Of a stretch of 64,000 bases of DNA, positions 14,125-25,258 are shown piece by piece. The notes below the pieces were generated by a model. That model saw nothing but the letters and a program-made list of their open reading frames with translations. It was not told where the DNA came from and made no database searches. The translations under genes were made by a program, and so were the position numbers. The DNA is from Beroe forskalii (Eukaryota > Ctenophora > Nuda > Beroida > Beroidae), in contig WFMF01000233.1 of the NCBI GenBank assembly GCA_011033025.1, forward strand, positions 62,001 to 126,000, written 5' to 3'. Positions within the stretch are counted from its first letter, which is position 1. Each line of letters begins with the position of its first letter.

Positions 14125-15492
14125 GGGCATAGATCCGTTTGCCACTTTGTCCAGGCGCCAGTCTAATGCAGGTCTAGCGCCGGTTTAATGCAGGTCTAAC
14201 GCCAGCCTAGTGCAGGTCTAATGCAGGTTTGGCGCCGGTTTTGTGCAGGTTTAGCGCGGGGCCAGCGCCAGTCTAATGGGTTTTGCCACTCTAATGCAGG
14301 TCTAGCGCCGGTTTGGTGCAGGTCCAGCGCTGGTTTAGCGCGGGTGCAGCGCTGGTCCAATGCACTTCGGATGCTATGTCAATATGACTTTTATACAGAT
14401 TTGGCGCCGATTAAATTATGCAGGTTTGACGTCTTTTCATGAATGTTTGGCGCTGTTTTGATGCAGGTGCAGCGCCATTCCAATGCGGGTTAGTTACCAC
14501 CGTTAGCCATGATAACGTCCGTTAGGGACCACCGGTAACCATGGTAACGTCCGTTAGCTCCCATCGGTAACCATAGTAACATACGTTACTACGTTAGTGA
14601 CCAGTGACCACCGTTTACCATGATAACCCACGTTAGTTACCATCGGTAACCATGGTAACCCACGTTAGTTACCACCGGTAACCATGGTAACGTACGTTAG
14701 CTACCATCGGTAACCATGGTAACCAACGTTAGTTACCAGGTCGGTAACCATGGTAACGTACGTTAGTAACCACCGGTAACCATGGTAACGTTCGTCAGTT
14801 ACCACAGATAACCATGGTAATGTACGTAAGTTACCATCGATAACCATGGTAACGTTTGTTAGTTACCACCAGTAACAATGATGAAGTACGTTAGTTACCA
14901 CCGGTAACCATGGTTTATTATTATTATGAAGAGTCATGGGGCATAGAATTGAACATGCTAAACCTGCATGAAACCGGCGCCAAACCCGCATTGGAATGGC
15001 GTTGCACCTGCATCAAAACAGCGCCAAACATTCATGAAAAGACGTCAAACCTGCACAATTTAATCGGCGCCAAATCTTTTTGAAATGCATAAGTAATATT
15101 GAGATAGCATCCGAGGTGCATCGGACCAGCGCTGCACCCGCGCTAAACCAGCGCTGGACCTGCACCAAACCGGCGCTAGACCTGCATTAGAGTGGCACTA
15201 GACTGGCACAAGACCTGCATTAAAGCGGCGCTAGACCTGCATTGCACCAGCGCTGTACCCGCGCTCAACCGGCGCTGGACCTGCACCAAACCGGCGCTAG
15301 ACCTGCATTAGAGTGGCACAGGACCTGCATTAGACTGGCGCTGGCCCCTCGCTAAACCGGCGCTAAACCTGCACAAAACCGGCGCCAAACCTGCATTAGA
15401 CCTGCACTAGACTGGCGTTAGACCTGCATTAAACCGGCGCTGGACCTGCATTAGACTGGCGCCTGGACAAAGTGGCAAACGGATATATGCCC
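14125..15492. mobile_element. Non-autonomous foldback element, 1.37 kb, 8-bp TSD
   Basis: Long inverted repeats start GGGCATAGATCCGTTTGCC on the left and the complement of GGGCATATATCCGTTTGCC on the right. The repeats continue into arms built of short GC-rich words such as GCAGGTCTAGCGCCGG. Identical 8-bp CAAAATTT duplications flank it at 14117-14124 and 15493-15500, supporting transposition. The centre (about 14490-14920) is a separate 32-bp tandem array. No transposase frame is present. An 8-bp duplication fits hAT, P or Merlin-type superfamilies; the termini do not settle which. Confidence 0.85.
14490..14920. repeat. 32-bp palindromic minisatellite inside the foldback element
   Basis: About 13 copies of a 32-bp unit containing GTTAGTTACCACCGGTAACC followed by ATGGTAACGTAC. 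The unit is rich in self-complementary words (ACCGGT, CCATGG, ACGTACGT), so it can fold on either strand. It forms the loop of the larger inverted-repeat element. Confidence 0.9.
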
Positions 15493-15681
15493 CAAAATTT
15501 GTAGGAGTTGCAGAAAAATGAGTTTGCGTCGCGCGCGAGTCGTTTTCCCCATACAGAGAGTGAATTTCACGTGTTTCCCTGACAGCGAAACGTCGGATTT
15601 CATTGAAAACCCTCGTGGTCACGTACACTTCTTGCAAAAAAGATCACAATTTGTGATCTTGTCCCAAGAAGTGTTCCTTCC

Positions 15682-15764
15682 CACTGATGAACACACAGGT
15701 ATGACAGCTTTCAGTGACATTTAATGTCACTGACCACGGTCATGCCTATGTGTGTTCATCAGTG
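15682..15764. repeat. 83-nt near-perfect hairpin
   Basis: Arms CACTGATGAACACACA and TGTGTGTTCATCAGTG pair, followed inward by GGTATGAC with GTCATGCC. The inner part is the 23-base palindrome centred on AGTGACATTTAATGTCACT. The fold is a single long stem with a small loop. It could be a miRNA precursor-like hairpin or a decayed tiny inverted-repeat transposon. Strand cannot be decided. Confidence 0.55.
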
Positions 15765-17340
15765 AGTAGCAATACGTAATGTGGACGGAGAAAAAGGCAG
15801 GTCTGGCTAGAAATAGACGGACATGGTTCTTGGACATTCACCGATCAATACTTCACTTGATACCAGAATGATGGGAATATGGCCGCTAGTTTTAGCACAA
15901 CATTCGCGGGCTCTTTCTACCTCCCATTGAACCGATGAGCATTCATAGTCGCGTCACTTGGGAGACGTTACGTATCAGACAACGGGTCTCAGGAAGGGTA
16001 CATGAATCTTGCTGGATTTCGCCTGATTACGGACCTTTCAACTTCTATATCGAAGCGGAAAAGCTCACAGCATTTGTGATACGATATTGCTATTCGTTTG
16101 TTGAATGGCCTAATTCTTACAGTAACCCCTTGAATGAAACATAGCATTATAAACAAGCTGAGAGTCGAATAGATCCCCGGAAAATGGACCCTCATTCACT
16201 TTAATCTTGTCAGGGTCGGGGTTAGAGAGAATGAAATGACACGGATTTCAAATTTTTAGAAGTATAAAAATATTATTAAGAGATATAAGTGAAACGTACA
16301 ACCATATTATTTCAGTGGAAAAGTCAACAATAACCACTTTCATAACAAAAGAGGGTCTAAGAAGCCCGGCAACTCTATGTAGAAATTTTATGCAGTTTTA
16401 TAGCAGAATTCCGGTAACCCTAACTCCAAACCTAACCATAACCCGAACCCTGACTGTCATACAAATTAGATTTCTACCGAGGTTAGTAGTAAATTCTGCC
16501 GAAGGTGTTCGGGCTTCTTGGATGTTACCGACATAAAATAATTCTGGGAGGCTGGGGGTATGAAAAAATGAAAAGGTGTCCATTTTTAAAAACATGTGAA
16601 AATTCTCCATACTATTCATGAAAAATAATTTTCTAGCATAACAATTGTCTTTCATTGAAATAAATATATAAAATAATGATTGAAGATACATCAATTTTGT
16701 AGATTACTATATGGAGTTCATCTATTCGGTTCTGAAGAAACAACTATCTAACTATGGAAAATGGTACACACACAAAACATTGGGAGTAATATCTTAATAT
16801 TGTGTTACATATCTAAGCCAACTCGGAAACAAACTCAAAATGAGTCAGCATTTAAAAAAGGTAGTATTATTACGATTACTATGAAACGATTGGATTGTTA
16901 ATTAATGTGAAAAGTAAGCACAAATAATTCAGATATTATTCAGATGAAATAGCTCAAGATTACACCTGCTTTTGTCTAAATCTAGTCAAAAAAAGAATCA
17001 TAACACACATTAAGTGGAGTGAACATCTCTGATTTCTGACGCATGTGTCTCTGACATGAGGTGTCTGATTGCTGTATGTTGATACAGGGGCTGATACTAT
17101 CTGTACACGAAAGATATCGTGTACACTATACATTTCATGTGTATAGTATGTGTTACATCGTGTGTATGTACACTCTACACACTGCTATTTGCGCATGTAA
17201 CCCCCTGACACTGTTCTGATCTTGTGAATGAGTGTCTGAGCAAGCCACACCCCTCCAATCTGAAATAACATCGTATTAAATGGAGTCAGGTTTGTGTAAT
17301 TCCGGTGTGGGGGAGGGGGTTCGTCTAGGGGGAATGAAAC

Positions 17341-17635
17341 CTGAATGATAGCAAACCTTAACCATCAATGATAGAAACCCTCCACTCACCTGAATGTGAG
17401 CAACCCCCTACTCATCTTAATGTGAGCAACCCTTAACCCACCTGAATGATAGCAACCCTCAACCCTCAATGATTGCAACCCTTAACACACCTGAATAAGA
17501 GCAACCCCTAACCCACCTGAATGACAGCAACCCTAAACAGTTAAGTAGTTAACCCACCTTAATGATAGCAACCTTTTACTCACCTGAATGATAGCAACCC
17601 TTGACCCACCTGAATTATAGCAACCCCCTCCTCAC
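17341..17635 (-). repeat. Minisatellite copying the tetraspanin exon-6 donor
   Basis: Read on the minus strand, about 12 units of 23-26 bp each contain GGTTGCTATNATTCAG followed by GTGAG or GTGGG. This is the 3' end of exon 6 (codons GVAIIQ) plus its 5' splice site. The first, exonic copy ends at 17636; the rest extend into the intron. Confidence 0.85.
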
Positions 17636-19864
17636 CTGAATAATAGCAACCCCCAAGGCAGCCCCGCCTATGTAGTAGAGGTTGTTATTGAACCAGTTCT
17701 CCATGGTTATCAAACACCCCGTGTCGTATATCGTATTGCCGTTACCGTAGCCGGGTTTCAGGTGACTCTGTGGGGAAGTTAAGAGATCAGATGTTGCAAA
17801 TTTGATATGAGATATGAGTTGGGGTATCATATTAGAGGCACTATGCTTTGCTACAAGAGTGATACAGAGAAAGAAATGCAGGACCCGTCTTGAAACTGAA
17901 TTAAGAACCGTCTTGAAACTTAATTTTGTAAGAGAATGGTCTCAAGGTTGTTAAATACATATTTTTCAAAAATACGGCAAAAAGTACAATACGTATTTTT
18001 CGGCGGAAACTGCCGTATTTTTTCTCCTTCAATTTTGAAATTTTGCTGAAACTACAAATAAACTGTGTTGTCATGTATTGGCCGCGTGCGCACTCTAAAT
18101 GTTTATGATTTTCTCGTTTTATTATATTTGGTAGCGCATGCGCGCGTACTTTTTCTCGTATTTAACAACCCCTATTCAGAACCCGTGTTGTAATTTTCAA
18201 GTCAAATATTGTGAGAAAAATACGCGTATTTTTCTTCAGAGGCCAATACGCCGTACTTTCTGGCGATTTTTTCACGTATTTAACATCCTGGAATGGTCTC
18301 GAAGAACATTCAGACTATAAGCCATAGAGGCTACAGAAAGTGGTATTTGCCAGATAAAGCTTGGTAAACTCACGGTTGGGACATAGAGCGCCTTGTCGTC
18401 CGGACAATACTCTGTCTTATCGTAGTCCATGATCTTGACCCCACAAAACAAGTTGACTTGTAGCTCCATGTTGCAGCAGGAGTAGGGCACCCCGCAGCTC
18501 TCTATGCCCTCGTTACAGCACTTGAAGTACGCGTTCTCTTGCCAGTCAGTGAAGTTCCGTACACCGCAGCAGCTGAACTGAAGAGGAGGGTTGTTATCCC
18601 GAAAATACCTAAAATATACCTAAACATGCATAAAAACTGTAAAATTGTTGGGTTTGAAATGTACCAATCACGTATCGCGAATAAAGCGCGCAGTTCGGAA
18701 AATCAGTAATTGCAGACTTTTAAAGCAGCTGAAGGTTCGTTGAGCAACGTTGACAGCATCCCTGAGGTCACTGTCGTCTCTGTAAGCAACAATAGCGTCA
18801 AACATCTCATTCTCCACCACCTTCCTCACCTGAAATAGGATTGAATAGGGAAAGTTATCTAAACAAATCACCTGAAATAGATGGAATAGGGAAAGTAATC
18901 TAAACAAATCACCTGAAATAGATGGAATAAGAAGAGTTATCTAAACAAATGCGTCTAGGGAGCCTTTCAAAGTTTTCAAAACCAAACTCCGCTGCAATTC
19001 CCAAACATTTGTTTACCAAACGAATAGGTATTCAAGAAGTAAATAAGAAGGGAATTGAGGCAATAGGCTACGCATTATTTCATATTTGGTTATTTCCAGT
19101 ATGTGATAAATTGACTATTGTCATTCACCAAGTAATGGGCAGTACCTTGTCCTTCATGACGAAGGCGATGATTCCAACTGCAGCTTCTCCAAGGAACAGT
19201 ATCACTAGACTTGTAGCAAACTGTAAGAGAGGATATCATGTAAAGCTTGCTGCAAAATTCGAATGATTTTAAAGGTTTCTCAATAGATAAAGGATACTAT
19301 TCAAAAGCTGATACTTCAAAAGAGCTGATACCGGTGATACCCCTCAAAAGATGTTGCCTCACTATCATCACTGGGCAACTCGGTAATCTGCCCGAGGCAT
19401 GCTCAGGTTTTACCCCAGGTTGTGCCCCAGGTGTACATAGACAGATTACCGAGTTTACTATCACTATTCACCGTTTACTCACCACTTGGAGGAAGCGGAT
19501 GTTCTCCCTGAGGGCTCCCACCCAACCAAAGAACCCAATCCAGAAGACCACAGCACCCACAATCAAGAGGAAGGTAGCGGGGTCTATGGCCATGGAGTTA
19601 AAGTCCATGAGGGTGCCTTTCTCTGTCTTGCTCCATATCGCAATACCAAGCAGGATAACACCCAATAACTGGAGTAGGAAGTTGGGTTTCATTGGCACAT
19701 ATACACTAACTGTGATGATAGGAATGACATATCAGTGCCCCTTTACCACATGGGGTGAGAATTGAGAAATCCCTATTCAAAGTTTGGAATAAAGGCAGAA
19801 AACTCACCCAAAAGAGGATATTGAAAGCAAAAAGGGAGTATTTGATGAGTGTTCTGCTAGCCAT
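17636..19864 (-). CDS. Tetraspanin, TspanC8-like, 3' end missing
   Basis: Exons on the minus strand: 19864-19808, 19668-19483, 19220-19146, 18829 to about 18725, 18577-18374 and 17767-17636, mostly phase 0. The start MASRTLIKYSLFAFNILFW opens TM1. Exon 2 completes TM1, the small loop and TM2 with the GALREN motif, though the usual Cys before it is replaced by WV. Exon 3 is TM3. The large loop has AYRDDSDL, CCG, CGVPYSCC and a late TGC, a pattern of eight or more cysteines typical of Tspan5/14/17, which bind ADAM10 and control its exit from the ER. Exon 6 begins TM4. The exon-4 donor is not clear: no GT lies at the position expected from family alignment. The final exon was not found. The family call is firm; subgroup assignment is good but not certain. 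Confidence 0.88.
17944..18290. mobile_element. hAT-like MITE in a tetraspanin intron
   Basis: Inverted ends AAGGTTGTTAAATAC and CAGGATGTTAAATACG enclose about 347 bp rich in AATACG words. The 10 bases GAATGGTCTC occur on both sides at 17934-17943 and 18291-18300, so the target duplication is 8-10 bp. CAGG-type ends and an 8-bp duplication fit hAT. No coding capacity. Confidence 0.75.
18829..18953 (-). repeat. Triplicated acceptor of tetraspanin exon 4
   Basis: On the minus strand a 40-44 bp unit, GTTTAGATAACTTTCC then CTATTTCAG and GTGA, is present three times. The copy nearest the exon supplies the functional 3' splice site; the other two are potential decoys upstream. Confidence 0.75.
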
Positions 19865-20992
19865 TGTACGGGTTTCGTCTTTTTCCGGTAGCTGTCTTCA
19901 AATCACATTGTTCACGCTAGCTAGAAAGAGATACGAGGGTTAATATTGCATAAAAGGGAATGAAAATGCCGAGACACCTATGATGAAGAATGCTCTTAAA
20001 TACAGTATAGTTTATAGTCAATAACTTACAGTATCAAAAATTATTCAATACTCATTTCTTAACAAAACTAAAATATACTCAAGACGCAAAATGACAACAC
20101 GTTGAATCATACAAAGAATTGGAAATTTAATAAATAGTCAACAACAGCTTCTACTTAAATAGGATGCATGATTGATATCAGAAGTGCAGCTTATGTTCGA
20201 AACAGCTACAGAATTGCAATATATCAAACTACAGCTCTCATATCTTTACTTTGAGTCGTAGTACTACTGTATACAATACACTTTATGATGCTAAACATTC
20301 ATATCACACATCATATTCATATTTAATTGCTATATGAACAAAACATCAGCTTGTAAGCAAAGGAGTCGAAATCCAAGCATTAATATCCTTGTCCGTATTC
20401 TCAACTTTTAACGGCACAGACACGAGCCTTACTTTCATTATTGATTGTCTCTTAACCCGAGAAAAACTAAAAAGCAACACGCAACCCTTTTCAAACGCAA
20501 AAGATCACGGAACAGATTCAGACTTCAGTAAAGTTTCAATAATCACTTATTCTTACAAATAAAATTGTAATTTTCGGAAGTTTGAAACTGTTCCAGACAT
20601 TTTTATTCCTTTTCGAAGCTTTAATTTCAATATCATGAGAAATTGAGAAAAAAAATCATGCATTTATTTCTATCATAAACAACAATTACTTTTGCTCTGT
20701 TTTTAAATATTCAAAATATGTGCAATTCTTTTTTAACACTTGTACAGCTGAAATGGCACTTCAATTTGTCCGCATTTGGTTTGACATAGAAATAGACTTA
20801 ATTTTGTGAAATGAAACAGTCAGTATGCGTAACGCCTACCTGGTATCTGGTCAAATTGATTACAAATCAACGAAAGAACGCAATTCAACATAAATAAACA
20901 ATCTGATACAGTTGTCGTGAATTAAAAACTTACTGTTCTACACACACACCTTCACTGACACCGTCACTTCAAGTGACTGTGCGCCAAGTGAC
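19865..20992. other. Intergenic between two minus-strand genes
   Basis: AT-rich sequence between the tetraspanin start codon and the MTBP stop codon. It should hold the tetraspanin promoter and 5' UTR and the MTBP 3' UTR, but no discrete signal stands out. A short CA run is at about 20941-20950. Confidence 0.5.
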
Positions 20993-23900
20993 TCACTTGG
21001 TGTTTTCACTGCTCTTTCCACCCATCTTCTGCTTATCCAGCTGGACTACTATCCTGGCTTGCGGCTTGACTATGAGCATCATCGTGTCCCTGATCCCCTC
21101 GTCCCCCGAGATGGAATCTTTTAGCAGGAGCTTGCAGATCTCGTACAACTTCGAGCTGAGCGACTTGAACCTGGGATGTTCCGCGCACAAGCCCTCCGCC
21201 GACAGACACTCCGATATCACGGACTTCAGCATAGTCTTGTTCTTCTGGGATCGCGATGGTTTGATAGCAGCGGAACTGGAACTTGCTCCGGAAGTGCTGG
21301 GTTTGATGGGATCTGCTGGGATCACATCCCTGGAATGGGATGGTGTACCAGGGATAGCCGGAGGGGAAGGGATGCTGCGTGAGTTGGAAGGAACAGCAGC
21401 CAGGTCCCGGGAGTTGGAAGGGATCTGGAGGTCGGGATGGAGGGGGGAGGGCAGGGAATCCCCCCGCGAGTTAGACGGACAGGGATCAGAGGAGGAGAGG
21501 TTCTCACTGGACTTAGCGTGACGCTGGCTCATCTTCAGGAGAGTGGAGGAGCTGGGAAGGACCAGGTTAGTGAGACTCTTACTCCTGTCAAAGAGAGAGG
21601 ACGCTTTGCACTTGCCCTTACTGCTGACTTTGTCTGAGTGGGAGCTCCCTGTCCGGGGTAGACGCGTGTCTTTGGTCGTCTGTTTGTTGGAAGGACCTGG
21701 TTTGAAGGAGGGCTTCTCTTCTGTGTTGTACGGACTGATACTGCAGTATGTCTCCCTGTGGGGGGATACATTCATCACATTCACAGTGCTGAGTACAATA
21801 CACTGTTGAAGGTATTGTTAACTATGCACTCTACACATTCTCTATATTGATGATATTAGTTCTCAGATTTCAGAATGTGAGAAGTGATTGCATCATGTAT
21901 GATTACAATTTGAAACTGTGGGGTTGCCCCCGATCACGCAACAATTTGCAATCTGGGGGTTGCCCCCCCAGACGTAATATTTTGTAACCGAAGGTTGCCC
22001 CCCCATCACGTAACAATTTGTAACCTGTGCACGTATTTCCTCTGGAGGTCCTGTATCCTTTCATCAGTCTCATCGTTGTTAAAGTACTGTATTCCGTGCG
22101 TCTGCTGATTAACAGCCTCCTTGTAAGGAATTGTTGAGTCAATTAATATACGATCAAAATAAATAGACAGTCGCAATGACATAATTTGAATTGTGCGTGC
22201 AGCCAAATTGTTGAAAATAACCGCATGTTTTCGTGTGCTGGGTTTAGTCTGGGATAAATGGTCAAATTCTTGATCAAGTTGCAACATCAAATGTCGTACA
22301 ACATACACTTTACATGCTGATGTGTACATAAAACATACATGCATTGTTTAACTGTACAAATTACATAACGTATCATTGTGATACATAGATACATAAGCAA
22401 GAAACATGGACCACTGACCTTGTAAGGAAGAGCTGCAGCGTGTGATTCCTCGAATTCTGGTCCTCCCCTCTCGTGGCTCTTATACGCACTGGGTTCATAA
22501 ACCTCCAGAATATCCATGGGGGAAGGGATTGACAGTATAGTTTCTAGAGTACAATTTACAAGGTGCAATGTGCTCTGTACAACGTTCCCTAAGCTATATG
22601 CTGCTTTAATAGGTTGGGAATTGTGAAATAAAAAGAGTAAAATGTTAGATTTTTCATATGAAGGTAAGGAAACGCGTCCAACTCCCTGGTCCCCACCTAC
22701 CATGGGGGAAGGTATGGACGCAGCAGCGGGGATGTTGCGAGGAGAGGGGATTCTGACGGGGAAACTCTTGTCTGTTTTAGTGCTCTCCACTGCTGCACGC
22801 TCGAAGAACTCCAGAAGCTTTTGTTCGTGGGACCAGTCCACGGTGGGCGACTGGTTGATGAACACACCCCCTTTCTGGGTACTTGGGGGTCTGAAACATG
22901 CACGGATACAGGAACTGTTCATTGAAAATAAAGCTGGAACGAGTTGGACTTGGAACTTTTTATTTGGCCCAATGGTTACTTAGATAACGAAGTTTTCAGA
23001 AAATGTTACTCCTTATTCCACCAGGTCAATATATTGAGCACTAGAAAGCATTATCTAGAAGAAAGATAGAATTGTAACTAACTGTAGAACATCTCTGAAA
23101 GTGTAGAGTTTTCCTTTCCACAGCAGAACGTAAGGTCCTTGTAGTGTGTTAGAGGAGTTACCAATGCTCCTGGTCTGAACTGCTCGTATCCACTCAGACT
23201 TCAACTTGATGCCTTGCTCGCGCTGCAAGGAGATATATAGAGTCACTCACGAATAATGACAGGGACGTCCAGCAATCTTATGATCTGGTACTCCGTGGAC
23301 TTTACAGCTAAACATTCCACACGAAAAATGTATAATGGACGGAAGGGAATTCCATTCAAGCACCCAATATCATGATGTTTACCAGCCTGTTTTTACTTGC
23401 TAAAATAGTCACAGTACCTGGTAGGTAACTTTGCAGAGGATGCCTTTCTTGGTGAGTGTTGCCAGTCTAACAGCTGTTTCTACTGCTACCGTCGTTACAT
23501 CCACACACTCCTTCAACACGAATAGGGGGACTGTGTTCACAATCTGAAACGGGGTTGGTAAATTGCTGCTTTGATGGATACTGGGTTGTTGAGGTTGCCT
23601 TCAATCATTGAGAGGGCTCACATTCACTTTGATACTGTATCAATCGCTCAAATGTTATAAGGCTATGAATACGTAGTTTATTAATGCTATTTTGGTCATT
23701 GATAATTGGATTACCAGTAATCAAATCCGCCAATAATTTTGAAGCGAAATACGATGGATTATAGAATGACGACATGACAATGATCGAGTATCAAATGACC
23801 AGTAAAATGATGCCACTTGGGTCAAGTAAAACCTCCTTATCTCCCCATCCTATTATCCAATCAACACCTCAGGGCACATTGAACACTGATCTGTATTACG

Positions 23901-25258
23901 GAGAGCAAGGTTAGATTCCCATTTGTAACAAAGTCTGTGTGCTTCCCCATGACAATGATACCTGTTAATGTCATATCCACCCCACTTTGATTACCTGCAG
24001 GGGTATCCAGATTAGAACCGTGGGGACCAAGGCTAGACTAGAGTCATCAATCTAACATCAATTGATATATTAGAAAACCAAAATCGTGATGGGGACCTAA
24101 ATGATGTCGCTTTCCCCCCAAAAACTGCTACAAACATGGACTTCAATAGCCGTAATTTTTCGCTAAAATGTTTAAATAGGTTTATTTATGAGGCCACTGG
24201 AGATCTAAAGCTAGTTACATATCATCACAATGAGCCGTAATCAAGAAAATGTTTAAAAGGAAGCTGCTTCAGACCTTTGAAGTGAACGTCCGTGACCCAG
24301 CAACACTTGCTGATGATCTTGGCAAGGTTGTACACATCACTCTTCAGAAGCACCGCCGCTTTCATGGCCTTGACCCAGGGGCTGTGGCTGGAGTCACGCG
24401 ACTTGGTAACTATGGACAGGTAACCATGGTGACACTTGATGAACCTCATGAGACCACTGGCAAGGATCAGCGAGGCCCCTGCAGTTGGTATCTGAAAGAA
24501 AAGGGTAAGTTGCATTAACTTGGAAATGGTGCTCACACTCAAAGATGACTGTGTTTTTAAAGAGAAGTACTCAGGATATTCATGATTATAGAATTCAAAT
24601 TTTCAAATTTCACTCATAAGATTTCACTCCGACCCAGCTTCGCTCGCTCACCTGCTCAGTAATCCACACAGCATGGGTGACACTGTACTTTGGTATCTCA
24701 TCCAGTAGGTTGTGAAGAGTGATCCCCACGTTGTCCAGAGACCCAGCCCGCATCTTCTCTTCGTTGAACTTCAGGCCCGCCAGGGTGGTTGCCCAGTTGT
24801 GAGCGGGCTGGTCGCTGGAGGAGTCAGCAGCCGTCCCGGGGCGTTCTGTCCCGCACCAGAGGGGTGGCTCCCCCGAGCTGGTGATAATGCAGCACGGGAT
24901 GTCGCCGCTCAGATTAGCATCGAACTGCGATAGCACCTGACAGAGAAAGAAGGTGTGAAGTGGGGAAATGAGAGGGAAATTGCGGGATTCAGGAAGCGAG
25001 GAATTAATATCATGCGTTACATTCGGCATGATCTAACGAAATAGAAAGCGTATATCTAAAAGATTTAATAGCTTAGGAGTTGGAATGACCCCAAATTTTC
25101 ATTTAAATCTTCTTCAACTCATGAGTAATAGTTTAATGCAAACAATAGAAACACGAATAAGCTGCTAACAGCAACCATTTCAAAGTTTCGACCTGAGAGA
25201 TGAACTCTTGGGTTGAGTGAGGGCCCGTGAGGAAGATGACACACGACCTTGCTGACAT
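20993..25258 (-). CDS. MTBP: MTBP, replication origin firing factor (copy 1)
   Basis: Nine minus-strand exons: 25258-25193, 24936-24652, 24491 to about 24280, 23543-23418, 23222-23083, 22890-22701, 22514-22419, 22119-22025 and 21755-20993, roughly 670 codons (human protein about 900). The C-terminus matches MTBP: SRSQK, then a helix ending LYEICKLLLKDS, aligning with human SRSQK and LFEISKFYLKD. Exons 7-8 carry ALPYK and THGIQYFNNDETDERI, matching the human LPFEK and HYHGIEYCLDDRKALER region. Exon 6 has VDWSHEQKLLEFFE. MTBP partners Treslin/TICRR, promotes Cdc45 loading in the nucleus, and its C-terminal region binds DNA. The central Ser/Pro-rich part of exon 9 suits CDK-regulated disorder. 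Oddities: the exon-3 donor is unresolved; exon 1 has a weak GTCGAA donor; exon 7 lacks a proper acceptor and is preceded by a second exon-6 tail (see findings). Whether this copy is functional is uncertain. Confidence 0.85.
21905..22024 (-). repeat. Donor-derived repeat after MTBP exon 8
   Basis: Immediately after the exon-8 donor on the minus strand, a 36-40 bp unit GTTACAAATTGTTACGTGAT plus a G-run and CAACC is repeated about 3.5 times. Each copy starts with or near CAGGTTACAAATT-like sequence. It is a short example of the splice-site minisatellites seen elsewhere in the window. Confidence 0.75.

Larger units (their letters stand above)
15493..17635. other. Intergenic or downstream tetraspanin region, no exon resolved
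   Basis: The last tetraspanin exon (end of the fourth membrane segment and the cytoplasmic tail) should lie on the minus strand in or below this stretch, but I could not identify it. The region contains an 83-nt hairpin at 15682-15764, small palindromes near 17101-17180 and the splice-donor minisatellite at 17341-17635. Confidence 0.4.
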
